Positions 11,553 to 39,037 of a stretch of DNA of 64,000 nucleotides are shown piece by piece (the stretch's first letter is position 1; each line of letters begins with the position of its first letter). The stretch is from Allodiplogaster sudhausi (lineage: Eukaryota; Nematoda; Chromadorea; Rhabditida; Diplogasteridae). Both the position numbers and the translations under genes were made by a program. Where the stretch lies: NCBI GenBank assembly GCA_945643635.1, contig CALZFC010000015.1:1710001-1774000 (forward strand). The letters run 5' to 3'. The notes below the pieces were generated by a model. It had not been told where the DNA came from. It did no database searches and saw nothing but the letters and a program-made list of their open reading frames with translations.

Positions 11553-12709
11553 ATGCACCCGACAGTGGCTCGTCTGGCTGCGGTGGCGGCTCGCCGCGTC
11601 ACTCGCGCCTCGGACGCGCCGGCCTTCCGCTTCGGTCGCGCGAGCCGCTTCGGTGCATGGCCCGCCACGCAGAATCGCGTCTCCACCACGGCGGCCATCA
11701 GTTGTGTCGACAAGATCCACACGAAGGAGCAGGCGATTGAGGTCAGCTTGTTTTTGTTTTCTTCTTGTTTTTTTACTTGGTTAAAATCTCGCGGTCCTTC
11801 GTTTTCTAGTTTCAGCTTGTTATTTTATGTGCTACCTTACTTTACATTTAACATGAGCAGCTACGTTAAGTTGGTGAACATGTTGTCTGGAGAGGAGCGG
11901 CAACTGCTACTCGCTGCTCTGCAGTCCCTTCTCCTCAGGGACGGAGAGACAGGAGCCAAGGAAGAGGAGGGGAGAGAGTCGCCTCTTGACCAGAAACAAA
12001 CTCGAGATCTCTTCCTGGTCAATGCACTACCCTTTATCGGCTTCGGCTGTCTTGACAACATGATTATGATCATCGCGGGAGAATACATTGATCAGGTCAG
12101 AAAGATGTTATTATCTCGCTTTTCGCCATAACAAACGGGGGTTTAAAAACAATGGAGACTTGCAACTCGCACAATCTCCAAGCTCCTATTGTTTTATTTA
12201 TTTATTTATCGGTTTTCTTATTGGTTCTATCCGATATCGAGATTTCATTTTAATTGGCTTTATATTTGTTTAAGTTGAATTGGTTGTCCTCCTCCAGAGC
12301 CTCGGCGCGGCTCTTTGTCTGTCGACGATGGCGGCGGCAGCCCTCGGGAATCTGATCTCGGACGTGGCCGGAGTCGGCCTCGCCCACTACGTTGAGCTGC
12401 TCGTTGGCAAGGTCGGCATCAAGCAGCCCGCACTCACGGCAAAGCAACTCGACAGCAGCAAGGTCGGCTCTCTCTTTCTCTTCATTTCCTTTCACTTTGA
12501 CGTTTTAAATGTTTCTTCTTAATGGTGCTTTAGTTGTTTAATTATAAAATACACATATTGAAGTGATGATAGTTGAGTTGTCTTTGCAGGCGCGAGTAGT
12601 GACGAACGGCGCGCGTGCGTTCGGTCTGAGTGTCGGCTGCCTCATCGGAATGTTCCCTCTTCTCTTCTATCCCAAGGAAGATGACAAGGAGGAAAAGAGT
12701 ACGCAGTAG
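11553..12709 (+). CDS. TMEM65: TMEM65-like mitochondrial inner-membrane protein
   Basis: Four exons: 11553-11741, 11871-12095, 12298-12462 and 12590-12709, all phase 0, 232 aa (human TMEM65 is 240). The first 50 residues are Arg/Ala-rich with no acidic residue until ASDAP, fitting a mitochondrial presequence. Family blocks follow: a helical EQAIELVNMLSGEERQ segment, then NALPFIGFGCLDNMIMIIAG (human NAIPFIGFGFLDNAIMIVAG), STMAAAALGNLISDVAGVGL (human STMAAAALGNLVSDLAGLGL) and a last helix GLSVGCLIGMFPLLFYP followed by an acidic/Lys tail. There are three hydrophobic segments, as in the family. TMEM65 acts in the mitochondrial inner membrane and has been linked to Na+/Ca2+ exchange there. Exon 2 needs the acceptor ttaag at 11870, because the closer cag sites break the frame. 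Identity to the family is very clear. Confidence 0.92.
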
Positions 12710-13322
12710 GTTATCATAGAGATCTTAGGGTAGAGTACTCCCCCTACACTTACATAATAACATCAGTGTACAATATCAACAAAATAGTGCATTATTTCTG
12801 AGAAACATAATGTTTTACCGCTTCTAACTGTATACAGCTTTATTTTCTGGATTGCATAGATTATATTATGACCCATAGATGTACATAGAAACTTATAGCG
12901 TGGAGATTATTCACTCGCATTGTCAGCCTTAATGATCAGAGAGACCTAGCTGCCATTTAAACTTCTCGTACAAAGTGCCATTAACCTGCTCTAGAATGGT
13001 CATATTGAAGCTTTTCTAGCGAAGAACGGATACAAACCTTTTATGCCTCGCTTAATTTGCTCTTAATCTCATATTTTGGCACTGCAATAGCTCTACATAA
13101 ACAGGGAAAGTATGCCTTTCTGCTACGTCAACAGCTTCAATCTTTTTTTGCGCATGCTGTGATCTGTAAAATTTGATTGCTCACCTTTTTCGCCCAGATG
13201 AAGTATTGCATTTCTGATGTTGAATCTGTGGCATTTTGGTTTGAAGACATCCAAAATCAGTGTATATCCTAATCGTAAGCTGAAGGAAGGTCTTTGAATA
13301 TGCGGGATTATTGTCGCTTGAG
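12710..13322 (+). other. spacer between the TMEM65-like gene and EXOC5
   Basis: 613 bp of AT-rich sequence with no exon and no clear AATAAA. The two genes are co-oriented. The sequence just before the EXOC5 ATG ends in cgcttgag, an AG directly abutting the start codon. Confidence 0.5.
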
Positions 13323-16300
13323 ATGAGTTATAACGCGCCGTACTTCGCGACATACGCGGAAGATCTTGAACAGGTTATTTAAATTTTTTTTAAATACACT
13401 TGAGAATTTCGGAAAACACTCCGTCTAGAGCTTCTTTTTGGATATTTTATTTATTTCTAACTTACGAAAAGATGGTTAATTTGAGGATCCTTTCGACGCG
13501 ATGGACTTTGTGGAAAGGATAGCGTGGCGTATCACGGGAGGAGAGACCGTTACGGACCCGCTGGCCCTCAAGAGCAAGTTCGAAGAGGAGATTGCCAGTC
13601 TGCAGATGCTCTGCGACCAGTTTGCTGTCAGCTCTTTGAAAAATCATTCTTTGAAGTTGAAAAAGATCTACTTTTCGTGGCTTCATTAACTTTTTTATCT
13701 TGTTCCAGAACAAAATAGGAACACTAGAGCAGCAGCTGGCAGGGGACAAGCGAGAATATGTCAGCCAACTTCAGCGATTACAAGATCAGAACAGTGAAGC
13801 CACCAACAAGATTAAGGTTTTTACGCAAATCTTTCTGAGTTTTCATGCGATTTATCTTGAGATATGTTTACTGCTTATTGCGTTTTTTAAATGCAGTTTT
13901 TTTCCTTTCAGCAACTCGACTCAACAATGCAGACTGTTGCAAGCAAGGTATGTATTTTCTGTACAGCTCTGACGAATGTATTTGTAAGTCTAAGAAGATG
14001 TTATTGTTAAGATGGTTCACGAAATGAATATCTCTGTCAGGTCCTCCATCTGGGAGATCAGCTGGAATCGGTGAATGCACCCCGAGAAAGGGCGGCAGAT
14101 ACTCTCCAGCTCATCGGTCACTTCAACGATCTCCTCGACCACCAGTCACTCAACTCGCCTCTCTTCACCGACCCCGACAGGGTTCAATTCCTTCTTCATC
14201 TGCTATCTTGTTTTTTACAGCTTTATTTAGGAATGAAAAATTGCCATATTTTCTATCAGATTCTCAACATTATGCTTGCAGTTACTGGAGGCCGCCGATC
14301 TGATTCAAAAGCTGTATTCGATCTCGCAGGAGCTGAGCTCGGAGAAGTATGGCATTGTCCAGACTCGCATTGCTGCCAAGTCAGGGGAATTTATTTGTCA
14401 GCATTTGAAAGATTTTTAATGTATAATATCGCTTACGTTTTTCTCACACATTAACTCCTTCTTTTAAGATACGATGAGATTCAGCGGCAATTGCTCGTGC
14501 AGTTCTCGAATGCACAAAGGGATGAGAAGAAAATGGCTGCCATTGCAAAAGTGCTTTCCGAATTCAAGGTTCCTACTAATTTTTGCTTTTTCTTCGATCA
14601 TTTCGCCATTAATTAATTAGCAGAAGAACGAATTTCACATATCTTCAGCAATACTCAACTTGCGTCGAAAGATACATCGAATTTCTGTGCGCGCCGTTTG
14701 GACGAGCGGATCGGGTGGAAGAGATGTACAGCGATGCTCTTGCTTTGGTTTGTGGTGTAGAGAGAGAAAGGGAGCGAGAGAGAAGATAGAGAGTGAGAAA
14801 AAAAATGAAAATAGATGAAAACAAGCAAGCCTCGAATCGACAGTATCTTCCCACAACCGGCCACCGTAATCCAGAGACTCGTCCTCATTCTTTTCACCGG
14901 AAAGATTAATGTTTGTTTTGCTTATACTTTTCAAATATTGAATCATTCTCCATCTTCTTTCAGGAGACCATCCGAGCGAAGTTAAACATGTTGAAGGAGA
15001 GTGGAGAGCAGGAGAGGTATCTTGCGACGTTGGCGAAGGAATTTTCGAGGTTCCAACTGCATGTTTTGAGAATGATAGATTGGGAGATGAGAATGGAGAA
15101 GAAGTATTCGTTGATGATTGCAGCACCCGCAAGTTGTGCCGTGATCTTGAGCAGCTTCACATTGGCGTGGACTCGGCCTTCCTCGACACTCTCGTCCGAA
15201 CAAAGATCTTTGCTCCTTATCTTTCCAGGTATGTATATCTTTTTATCCCATAAGACTTTCACTGACTTTTCTGATGCTATCTAAAATGAAGGAAATTGTA
15301 GTTACAAGTCTGACGAGTTGGAATATCTTCGCCGACAGTGCGCAGCAATTCTGCAGCGATTTTACGATGAGAAGAAGCATGTCAAGCGCCAGATTCAAAC
15401 GGGCGATAAGTCAGTTTCCGCGTGCTTTTAGCCTCTTTTATTATACAACGAATAATTATTTCTAGTCAGTAGTTTAGCATAATTTGTTTTCTTCTCCAGG
15501 CTACAAGAGCTAAAGCGAGATGCCCAGGCACGCTTCCTCACAGTGGAGGACCACGGCGGAGAGACTTTCCTTTCTGAAGATGTTGCAATCAACATTCTGC
15601 AAGAGTTGAAGAATGCATACGGCAGGACTGCCTTGGTTTGACATTTCTTCTCTTTATTTTTTTCCTCAGTCTGCCATTGTTTCGTAAGAATGTACCTTAT
15701 AAATAGTTGTGGATATTGAATAATCATAGAATGAGTGAGTATGGTGTGGAAATTCTAGTAGCATTATCTTCAGCTTTGCGATGCGGGGGAGTCGGCAGCA
15801 CAGCAGACGGAGGCTCTCTTCGATCTACTACTCCAGTCTCTCCACCACGAACACCTTGACTATGCAGTTGAACTAGCCATCTCAGGTCAATCTTTTTTCT
15901 CTTCTCTTTCTTTCTCTCTTTTTCTCTCTCAACTCATCTCCCTCTCCCTCTCTCTCTCCCTCTCCCTTTCTCTCTCTGTTTTCTTTCCCACTGCAGCGAT
16001 TACTCTGGCGGAGCCGAAGACAGAGCCGCCTTCGTCCTTCTTTGCCGTGGTGGCTCAGAACACGACGATGGTTCATCTGCTCGCGAAGCAATACGCCGAC
16101 TCTGTCCAGCCGATGCTTGCGTGAGCCATTCACTTAACGAAGTCTTGTAGAACGTGCTTATTTGGGTAAGAGAGATCGGTAGCAAACACAGATGAGATGT
16201 TGTATGATATTGAACTGCTCGGTCCTTTACCTTGTTGACCGGCTACGATATAATCATTCCTTCAGTGACTCGCTGCCGGAACAGTCATCCGTACACAAGA

Positions 16301-17377
16301 AGTGGCAGACTGCCCTTCGCGGACTCGAGAGCAAGATAAATCTCGGCATTGAGAGACAGATGAATGCGGTTAGGGAGAAAGAGAAGCAGAGAGAGAGAGA
16401 GAGAAACAAGAGAGAGAAGAGATACAGAGAGATAGAGAAAGCCCGTCATTTCTCTCCTCCATTCTTGTTCTTCAGGTTATTGGTTACGTTCGTTTCTTGC
16501 TGAATTCACATCACAAGAAGGCGGAATTCATAGCTGACAATGTTCAGCTTGCAGTATCTTCGGTCAGTTATGATAAGTTGAATTAGTTTCATTTTCTTGT
16601 AGTGAAATTTGTGCATCTGGACTTTTCAATATTTTGTTTTCTAAATGTTTAAAACGAAGGATTTCTTAATAATGCATTTTTTCCCCAAAGTATGGAGAAA
16701 ATGAATAGAGTATCGCTCTTGCAGGCCTGCCACCCAATCTTGCGCTTCTTGGCCACGCAAGCGGAGGCCATCGAGGCGGGGTGCGACGGCGCCAATCTCG
16801 GCGTTGTTCTCCACGAACTCGCCACTCGCTTCCACAAACTTCTCCTCACTCACATTCAACAGTTTTATGTCAGCTCACATTCTATACTCCTTGGGATTTC
16901 GCTTGAATCGTGACCCCTTTGAGTACAACATGGCCGGTGCGATGCCCGTGCTGCTCGATGTGAAGGAGTACGGCAAGCTAGTGAACACCTGGAAGTACGG
17001 CAGCACGAGCACGGCAACCGCCGCCGGCGGAGTTCTCGGCACCGCGGCTTCCGCCCCTTCCGTGTCCCTCGGGGCAGAGGTCACCAGACTCTTCGACAGC
17101 CTACACGCACTTGTCAACATCCTTGTCATGCTGCCAGATGCTCTCCAAGGGGCAGTCGACAGTAGTCAATTGGTTAATAGAGAGAGAGGGCAGAAGAGAA
17201 TAAGTAGAGGAGTCGAGAGAGAGAGAGGAGGAAAGAAATTGAGAGATGTTGTAAGAGGAAGAACAATACTATAATCAAGAGGTATTTAAGGCGGACGTTG
17301 AGCGGTCGTTGGTTCAACAATTCCTGCAACTGAGAGCGGACTATCGCAACCTGAAAGTGACCCCTAGGATGTTCTAA
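13323..17377 (+). CDS. EXOC5: exocyst complex component 5 (Sec10)
   Basis: Nineteen exons: 13323-13373, 13486-13626, 13709-13816, 13912-13947, 14041-14181, 14282-14379, 14469-14568, 14649-14747, 14964-15049, 15124-15228, 15302-15409, 15500-15635, 15774-15885, 15997-16120, 16266-16368, 16476-16553, 16725-16868, 16924-17172 and 17291-17377; 701 aa (human 708). All phases join. Family matches span the length: DPFDAMDFVERIAWR near the N-terminus, the coiled coil NKIGTLEQQL, LHLGDQLESVNAPRERA, AAKYDEIQRQLL, GGETFLSEDVAINILQE, the C-terminal TRFHKLLLTHIQQFYYNM, and the terminal FLQLRADYR. Sec10 is a rod-shaped subunit of the octameric exocyst, which tethers secretory vesicles to the plasma membrane. 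Exon 18 carries a Ser/Thr/Ala/Gly insert of about 25 residues after NTWKYGS that the human protein lacks. The start in exon 1 is supported by the ATYAEDLEQDPF match to the family N-terminus; the ATG follows an AG directly. Confidence 0.95.
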
Positions 17378-17559
17378 GTTACATATTATACACACTTGCC
17401 AACGCTTTGAAGCATCTTGCATACATTATGAATTTAAATTGTACATAATACGAGGCCAGACTTATCATATTTATACCCCGGCTTGTCCCCATAGTAATTA
17501 ATTAGTTCTCAGACTGCCAGAGCATCACAGAATACTACACTTGAACCTGCTTAATGATA

Positions 17560-17659
17560 GCATAAATGTCATTCTTTTTCTTCAATCTTTATTCGACAAT
17601 GCACATCAAGCATAAATGTCATTCTTTTTCTTCAATCTTTATTCGACAATGCACATCAC
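17560..17659. repeat. 50-bp tandem direct duplication
   Basis: 17560-17609 and 17610-17659 are the same 50 bases with one difference at the last position. Each copy contains TTTATT, which is AATAAA on the minus strand, so the unit also duplicates a possible minus-strand poly(A) signal. Confidence 0.9.
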
Positions 17660-17751
17660 ATTTAGTTGTGGTAATACGGTCTGTAGGCGACTTTCAGAAT
17701 TTGGCATTGCGTAAAAAATATCGCTAAAAAAAACCTGCGCTAGAATAATTG

Positions 17752-17757
17752 AATAAA
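17752..17757 (+). terminator. possible EXOC5 poly(A) signal AATAAA
   Basis: First plus-strand hexamer after the stop, 375 bp downstream of it and beyond the tandem duplication. Confidence 0.35.
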
Positions 17758-18300
17758 ACAAGGCTATGAAGCAGTTAACAAAATCGCCGAAGCATAGCCC
17801 AGCAACAAAGCGATCAAAGAATTTAATTTGGACGAAACTCATAAAGACAAGGGCGAAAGAAATTGTGCTTCTTGATAGTCCTGAAGAGACTGCAGAAAGG
17901 TTCTCATTCAAGCTGAGGAAATATGAGGACTCAGAACAGCCAGTTGTCTAACAAAACATTAAATTCCATGAATTCTATGTAAAATAAGCAATGTTTATTA
18001 TTTCTGAATTGTGAACTATCAGATGGAAAACGTTTGTCTATATCAAAATAGAGACAGTGAAACAAGTGAAGGCTGTAAGCTGGCTGACTGCCGGTGGCTA
18101 GCCAGGGAATGGTCAGAAACCCTAAATTCCAAAAATTCTGATATTTTGTGTATGGATTGACCATCACATTGGATGGTCCGAAATGAAAAAATTAGGACCC
18201 GAATCCCTCTAGAAATCTTTTTATTCCCATTTAAAGATGCTTGAAAATCACATTCATCAATAAGGTGCCCGCGTTAACAACTGTTCCAACCAAAAAAAAA

Positions 18301-18384
18301 AGACCGAATGGCGCAGTAGGTTGCGCTTCTGGCCAGTATTTTTCGGTCACAGGTTCAACACCCCGTTGGCACGATTTCTTTTGC
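18301..18384 (+). repeat. tRNA-derived SINE-like Pol III promoter unit
   Basis: A-box tggcgcagtagg at 18309-18320 fits TRGCNNAGYNGG exactly, and B-box ggttcaacacc at 18352-18362 fits GGTTCRANNCC exactly, 31 nt apart as in a tRNA. A D-arm GCGC/GCGC can form. The anticodon and T stems and the acceptor stem do not pair, so it is a decayed tRNA or a tRNA-derived SINE head rather than a working tRNA. It follows an A10 run and lies inside the inverted-repeat element. Confidence 0.55.
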
Positions 18385-18549
18385 TCGTTTAAGAATGCAA
18401 TTTTTAAGGTCGTAGAGTACTTCTTACGTACTTTCTTGCTTATCGATTTGAAGGCATCGTTTGTTGATTTGTTGGCTTGCCACAAAAAAAGCTTTCTTCT
18501 ACGACCTTAAAAATTGAATTAAAAATTGACCCATTGGCACGATTTCTTT
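18366..18549. repeat. inner foldback with paired direct and inverted repeats
   Basis: An 18-bp inverted pair lies at 18399-18416 and 18498-18515 (core aaggtcgtaga / tctacgacctt). A 16-bp direct repeat, ttggcacgatttcttt, occurs at 18366 and 18534. Together they suggest an imperfect duplication within the larger element. Confidence 0.6.
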
Positions 18550-18981
18550 CTAAATTCTCCTGCGCCGCCCTCGATTCGGCTGCGGACCGCACCCTTGAAT
18601 ACGAGCCATTCGACTGCTTCGAGAAGAAGAAGGTAGTTGAGATGACAGCAGAGAGCAGCCGTCACACCCTCATCTCCAATCTGCGGTACTCGAAGACGGA
18701 ATTTCTCCGCCATCTCCTTCGATGTCTCACTCTCGTTGTCGACATATGTCACTGCCAAATTCGAGGGCCCGTAAATGGATCGGGCCGAGACCTTGGGCCC
18801 TATGGGCCGGGCCGGCCCAAAATTTTTGGGTTTTTTAAAATCTCTGCCGCCGTTCAGAATAAAATGATTTCTAGAGGGATTCGGGTCCTATTTTTTTCAT
18901 TTCGGACCATCCAATGTGATGGTCAATCCATACACAAAATATCAGAATTTTTGGAATTTAGGGTTTCTGACCATTCCCTGG

Positions 18982-19551
18982 TAAGACGAAAATGGAGATT
19001 AAAACACGATTAGATGGTAAGGGAACAGAAAACAGCTTCGCTACTCTCAAGCCTCCTAGGCCCTTAAACAACAACAAAATCATAAGTTTAACACACGACC
19101 CTTAAGCCCTTTGCAAGGCTCTCTTCAATGAATAAGTCGAAAGAAAGAGAAGAAGACAACGATTGCGAATGCAAAAGAAAGAACGAGACAACAGACGGGA
19201 GATTAGGAAACGGCGGTACAGTAGATGTAAGAAGGGAGAGTGAAAATGGTAGATGGTGCAAGATCAGAACTGCACAGGGTAACGAGATTTAGATAGAGAG
19301 AAGAAAGAGGAAGTCACTTTGGGCAATAGAATACTCAGAAAGGCTTACGCGTTATTTGTGTATGTCATAGCGCGTGCGTGAAGTGTCCACATGGCATTGC
19401 GAACGAATGAAAAATAGGAAGAAAGGTAGATTTCTCTCTGCTTCTAGATTATAAACTGTAGTTAAGAATAGAAGAAAGGATCAATACAACCAGAACTCAA
19501 GTAAACTGGAAAGTAGAACGAACGCGACGGAAGATTTCAGCTATAGCGGAG
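18982..19551. other. spacer with nothing recognised
   Basis: Purine-rich on the plus strand, with no exon chain or repeat family recognised. Confidence 0.4.
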
Positions 19552-19584
19552 TCATTGCGTTGCTTTGCGTTGAACCTGACCTCC
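19552..19584 (-). CDS. possible short terminal exon after the alternative calmodulin-binding exon
   Basis: After acceptor catgttgcag on the minus strand, a phase-0 frame reads GGQVQRKATQ and stops. It would close the alternative Ca2+-ATPase tail about 46 residues after its calmodulin-binding exon begins. Support is only splice signal and phase. Confidence 0.25.
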   Translation of the reverse strand, partial: GGQVQRKATQ

Positions 19585-19788
19585 CTGCAACATGCAAATA
19601 TACCTCATCGGCTCTCGCACTCTATAAAACACCCATATTCTCTTCAACTACTCTCACCACTCTCTCGATCCCTTACATCGATTCTTTCAAATGCCACAGT
19701 ACGTCTACATCCCCTCTAGCATGCACCTACCGTACCCTAGTCTATCCTTTCACTCATCTATCGTACCTTTCCTTCCCTCATTCTCAAC

Positions 19789-19896
19789 CTGGAGTCGCAG
19801 CTGGCGAGAGATCTCTCTGAGCCTGGCGGCGGAAGGGCCAGTCAGGCTTGGTTCGCGCCGGTCGAGTCCGGCTTGGAAGGCTTTGACGACTCGGAT
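19789..19896 (-). CDS. ATP2B: alternative calmodulin-binding exon of the plasma-membrane Ca2+-ATPase
   Basis: A minus-strand exon of 108 nt, phase 0 at both ends, bounded by acceptor cctgcacag and donor GTTGAG. It encodes IRVVKAFQAGLDRREPSL and 18 more residues. The start matches the calmodulin-binding helix of PMCA pumps (human IRVVNAFRSSL) and the main-gene exon 24223-24330 (LRVVKAFRSSLEEF), which is also exactly 108 nt and phase 0. It can therefore replace that exon after LTRLQTQ of exon 28 without a frame change. It lies downstream of the main terminal exon, so using it would skip exons 29-31. The plus-strand frame over it is an antisense shadow. Confidence 0.65.
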
Positions 19897-21262
19897 CTGT
19901 GCAGGAAGGGTCTCATCTCTCTCTTCTCACAGTTCAAGAATTGCACCAGTCATGCATCAACTCATTCTGCACACATTCAAAAATGTAAAGGTGCGAGAAT
20001 TTCCTGTTTTACAATACAATACGCATCACTCGATTCTTTTTGATGATGAAATTTATAAATGTTCATAATCTGAATTTGACTGACGGATGAGAAATAAATT
20101 TTTAATCTCTCCTCTTCCACCCAAAATGAGTAAGAAGTTTGCAAAAAGTGACTGATTCGCCTTCTAGTATGAAAATAAAACTCAAAGAATATTAATAAAT
20201 GATAAGAGAAGATGCCCGTTTCGAATGTACAGAACACACGACACAATGCAGATGTAGACCCAGCTCTTGCTGGGGAAGCGTAGCAGGGGAAAGGGAAAGA
20301 ATAGTAGCAAAGAGAGAAACACTCATCTTTTAGCTTATGGATCACGAGGAAGGAGTGCGCATTATTCTAATTATTGATCGAGGATATCGATCGGAATTCG
20401 CTATTCCACTCAGACAGTTCTGCTTATTTCGAGGATTATTATTCACTCATTATATTAGGAAAGCATTTGGTAGAGCTTTGTCACAAGAGGCATTTTGTTT
20501 AAAGTTTAATTTGTAGACAAAAGATTTCGTTGCCCTTGCCAATGACGACCACGACACAGAAAAACTCGAAGATGCGGAGGGAAGAGTGGTGAGTGGTTTG
20601 AGAGGAAAGTTAAGAACTGCAACCACAATTGACGAGTACTCAAGAAGAGACGAGAGGAACGAGCGAGGGAGAGTGGAAGTGCAGTCAAGAAAGACAAGTG
20701 GAGGACGCAGGCCGACTCAGCCCGGATGCTTCATTCCATTCCTCGACCACTTTATGGGTGCATCGTGAAAGAGACCACACGAGTAAAGGCGTGCACACGA
20801 TTGAGTTGGAGTTAGATGGAAGGCAGGCAACCAATCAGGATTCAGCACCAATCACGATCACACGAGAGAAGAGAAAGCGAGCGAGAAGAGACCACGGCAC
20901 GCGCTTTTTGGATGGAGGAGGGAAGACATTAGAACCGTCGCCCCTCTGGGGAATCAAGAGACTCTTCGACTAAGAGGCCTAGGCCGCCCGTGGCGGCTCC
21001 CGGATGGGATTGCTGGGCGGGCACGGCACCAAGAGGCACCCACCCGCCACACGGCAAACCGTCTCGGACACACAGGGAACACGGAGGAAGCAGCTGAAGG
21101 GACATCGGGAGGATTTTTACACGTTTTTGAGGGTATATCGGACAATCGATGAAGAGTTTTGCATTTTTAATTGACAGGTCGAGAGAAAAGGACATGAAGG
21201 GAATTTTGTGTGAGGTAGTGAGCGTATATGGGGTTTGTGCAGTGGATTCAAAGGACATTCTC
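19897..21262. other. region between alternative and main Ca2+-ATPase 3' exons
   Basis: No confident exon. Two orphan candidates are noted: plus 20517-20588, and a GC-rich minus stretch at about 20941-21106 after acceptor cccttcag. Neither connects to a neighbour that I can identify. Confidence 0.35.
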
Positions 21263-21268
21263 TTTATT
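21263..21268 (-). terminator. minus-strand poly(A) signal AATAAA
   Basis: TTTATT on the plus strand, 210 bp downstream (minus sense) of the stop codon at 21478, fitting the end of the main Ca2+-ATPase transcript. Confidence 0.55.
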
Positions 21269-21421
21269 CACTTCTCTCTACAGTCTCTTCCAAAATTTCT
21301 CTCCATCTCTCCTCTCCTTTTCCCTTCTGCTTCACATTCCTCTCCCACAATTTCGTTCTCTCTCTATACTTCTATCCTCTCTCTCTCAATTTCACTCTCG
21401 CCCCTCCACCTACCACCCCCA

Positions 21422-21425
<4 letters not shown>

Positions 21426-21464
<39 letters not shown>
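21426..21464. repeat. (CT)n microsatellite in the Ca2+-ATPase 3'UTR
   Basis: Pure CT for about 38 bp, read as GA in the transcript, just after the stop codon. Confidence 0.95.
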
Positions 21465-21470
<6 letters not shown>

Positions 21471-21477
21471 CCATGTC

Positions 21478-38145
<16,668 letters not shown>

Positions 38146-39037
38146 GGCGGCCACGGAGCCGTTTGGGTCGGCCAGCGAAGAGTGAGGGCGCTTCTCGCGC
38201 GGAAGGCCGGGGAGGTGCTCGCACCCTCAGCTTAGACTCTTCTCAGCTCGGCCTCCGCTCTCGCCTTCTCAGATGCCGGCGGATACCCCTGAACAAATAA
38301 ACAACTCTTCATCTTAGGAAGATTACATCAGCAAACAAGAAGTTGCACGAAGTCGCCAAAGAACAAGGATGGATGGGGGCGCCACTTGTGAAACTGCCAT
38401 TGCGATTATCGACAGAATCGAGACGATGGAGAGCGAAAAGAAGAGAAAAAACACGAGCGCTCACCATGACTAAGAGAAAGTGAGCAAGCGGCGGAAGGAA
38501 AGGAAACCAAGAACATCCAGGAATGCCAGATTCAGAAGAATACTCCTCACACAACTCTGGTCAAGCAAGAGTTAGCACAGCTCGAAAGAGTCACAGTTTC
38601 TCTCCACTCCCCCGCCACTCTTTCCATGACTAAACCGATGTGACCTGACTAATCTTCTTAAACATTAACAGCAGCCAGTTTGACAAGCATAGAACAACGA
38701 AATAACCAGTCCCAAAAACTCCGATCCCGCTCTACAAGTTTGAGTGATTTTGGTGCGATTCTGTACTCTCACAACAATTCTGTAATTTATACACTAATAA
38801 TGTTATCCTTGAATTTTTAGATATTATTTGTGAGGCATGTTTGTATGTGTATGCATTTGGCCTCCCTATCTTCTCCCTTTTGTCCCGCTTATCTTCAGAG
38901 CCAGGTAACAACGGACTCGCCAAGCCTGGTCTTTCAGCATCCCAGAAAACGTCTGGCAGAGATCTCAGGAGAAGGCTTCGAGAGCCTCCCTCCTCGCTGA
39001 AACGGGGGCCTTGCTCCCGGCAGAGTTCTCTACTTTT

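Larger units (their letters stand above)
17378..18101. other. EXOC5 3' flank
   Basis: Holds a possible EXOC5 poly(A) signal and the 50-bp tandem duplication. A plus-strand ORF at 17766-17951 (61 codons, Lys-rich) has no splice or family support and I do not call it a gene. Confidence 0.4.
18102..18981. mobile_element. about 880-bp element with 115-bp terminal inverted repeats
   Basis: 18102-18216 is the near-exact reverse complement of 18867-18981 (one clear mismatch in 115). The arms start with ccaggg outside and end with agaaat inside. This is the shape of a foldback or terminal-inverted-repeat DNA transposon. I see no transposase: the only long frame (plus, 18477-19013) runs through the right arm and has no DDE or HTH motif I recognise. 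No target-site duplication is evident (left flank ctag, right flank taag). The interior holds a tRNA-like promoter, a smaller foldback and a GC-rich exon-like stretch at 18550-18770 that could be captured host sequence. It is a non-autonomous element by appearance. Confidence 0.7.

Noticed and set aside
14182..14192. B-box-like ggttcaattcc suggesting a tRNA
   Set aside because: It lies at an EXOC5 donor with no A-box at tRNA spacing and no cloverleaf stems.
19801..19984. Plus-strand exon reading LARDLSEPGGGRASQAW
   Set aside because: It looked coding at first, but the reverse strand is the calmodulin-binding exon with matching splice sites and homology, so this frame is its shadow.
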